A stretch of 33,953 nucleotides of DNA, from the NCBI GenBank assembly GCA_003427395.1, contig BFEA01000220.1, positions 137,763 to 171,715 of the forward strand. Reading direction: 5' to 3'. The position numbers and the translations under genes were made by a program. Under the pieces are notes generated by a model. That model did not search any database, was not told the DNA's origin, and worked only from the letters and a program-made list of their open reading frames with translations. This stretch comes from Chara braunii (Eukaryota; Streptophyta; Charophyceae; Charales; Characeae). Positions within the stretch are counted from its first letter, which is position 1; every line of letters starts with the position of its first letter. Shown piece after piece: positions 31,983 to 33,953 of the stretch.

Positions 31983-32552
31983 GCATTTGTTTGGCACAGG
32001 TGCCCCGCCCCTGTAAGAGGAACTCGTACTCGCGAATGAAAAAGAAAAAATAAACTTAAACCACCAGTACCTTTCTCAGCTATTGATGCCGAGCCTGAAA
32101 ATGCCCTGCGCACCATATTTTGCTGAGCCTGCGCGGGGCATTTGTTGGCATTTGTTTGGCACAGGTGCCCCCCCCCCTTATGCTGGACCTGCTTCCAGCT
32201 GCTGGACCAGCTGCTGGACCCTAAAGAGGCCGCCGTTTTCTTGTTTCTACTCGTCTGCCTGAAAATGGGCTCAGCAGAAGTGCAGCCACATCCATTCTGG
32301 GAAGAGTTCGCTAGCAGAAATCGAGTGCTCCCCGTCTGTCACGGGAGTAGACACACAAACAGCTGAGATAATCCTCGCAAAAAAAAGAAAGAAAAAAACA
32401 GAAAAAACTTTGAAGAAAAGGAAAAGTCCTAAAAGGGATAACAAGCTCTGAACGTGATTGCCCTGAGATTCATCCGCTGGCCTGATTGCCCTCAGATTCA
32501 TCCACTGCTGCCCAGAAGGGCAGCCAGATACATTGTGAGATTTTTTTATTTT

Positions 32553-32583
<31 letters not shown>

Positions 32584-32890
32584 TTTTAAACAGGGCCTTA
32601 AGGTCCTGGCTCCTTTGCAACGTTAACTGAAGCCCAGAAATTGAACGGGCTGGCAGGGGCATATTGCATGCTCCCCGTCTGTCACGGGGAGTCTGTTTTT
32701 TTTTTTGTTTTGTTTTGTTTTTTCTAATGGAAACTACCTGTGTTAGAGCTAGGGGTGCTGGTATGAGCAGACGCCCCTATCTCCCACGTGAAGAGGAAAT
32801 TCATAACAAGCTCAGGACGTGATTGCCCTCGGACTTGTCCCTCGGACTTTTCCACTTCTGCCCCCAGAAGTAAGGGCAGAAGAGACGTAC
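31981..32890. repeat. Diverged duplication of about 340-365 bp and smaller repeats
   Basis: The block gcatttgtttggcacaggtg occurs at about 31983 and 32151. The block tgctccccgtctgtcacggg occurs at about 32327 and 32669. The block ataacaagctc followed by cgtgattgccct occurs at about 32439 and 32803. Several overlapping old duplications make up the stretch. The + strand frame at 32142-32366 has no recognisable family. Confidence 0.6.
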
Positions 32891-33842
<952 letters not shown>

Positions 33843-33887
<45 letters not shown>

Positions 33888-33913
33888 CTAGGTTTGGGGG
33901 GGGGGGGGGAAAA

Positions 33914-33950
<37 letters not shown>

Positions 33951-33953
33951 GGA
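33843..33953. repeat. T45, G14 and A32 homopolymer runs at the window edge
   Basis: Forty-five T (33843-33887) are followed by ctaggttt, fourteen G (33896-33909), a short A stretch, then about 32 A (33916-33947) and a final G run. The T and A runs are complementary and could pair. Lengths are uncertain because of homopolymer errors. Confidence 0.9.

Noticed and set aside
32671-32705. Hairpin followed by a T run resembling a bacterial terminator
   Set aside because: The 8-bp stem (ctccccgt/acggggag) and T run lie in eukaryotic DNA with no adjacent gene. The motif is part of a duplicated segment.

Overview
This window is eukaryotic nuclear DNA. I can identify one protein-coding gene with confidence: an intact NUP98-type nucleoporin on the + strand at 21635-24661. 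Its C-terminal autoproteolytic domain, its GLEBS motif and a conserved linker block (residues 626-703) all resemble the land-plant form. It is also a stand-alone NUP98 with no NUP96 fused behind it, as in plants. I therefore infer a streptophyte (a plant or charophyte alga) with a repeat-rich genome. The species cannot be fixed from this sequence alone.

Layout. From 1 to about 9.0 kb the DNA is AT-rich with no recognisable gene. It holds GC-rich hairpins (482-543, 4117-4250), a 199-bp tandem duplication (4286-4680) and a tandem duplication of about 350 bp (8062-8785). From 9.1 to 10.55 kb lies a repeat cluster: three copies of one module in inverted orientation face three copies in direct orientation. 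At about 10.55 kb the base composition changes abruptly to GC-rich. From 10.56 to 12.3 kb there is GC-rich DNA with no recognisable gene. From 12.35 to 13.17 kb a (GA)n tract surrounds a 635-base assembly gap.

From 13.5 to 20.9 kb the window is nearly all repeats. These are a 20-bp minisatellite, an 830-bp polypyrimidine tract, a 10-bp array, a run of 50 C, a retroposed U6 snRNA pseudogene with a perfect 13-bp target-site duplication, a 163-bp inverted-repeat element, several tandem duplications, a nested hairpin, and a second minisatellite of about 20 bp just upstream of NUP98.

NUP98 is a single uninterrupted 1008-codon frame, possibly preceded by a non-coding or separately coding exon and one intron. 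Downstream (25-34 kb) no further gene is recognised. That stretch holds two very long G runs joined at a single N, diverged tandem repeats, microsatellites, long A and T runs, and a tRNA-derived SINE-like element (31544-31968) flanked by a perfect 14-bp direct repeat.

No operon-like or multi-gene system is present. The most informative features besides NUP98 are the two retroposed RNA-derived insertions and the folded or palindromic repeats.
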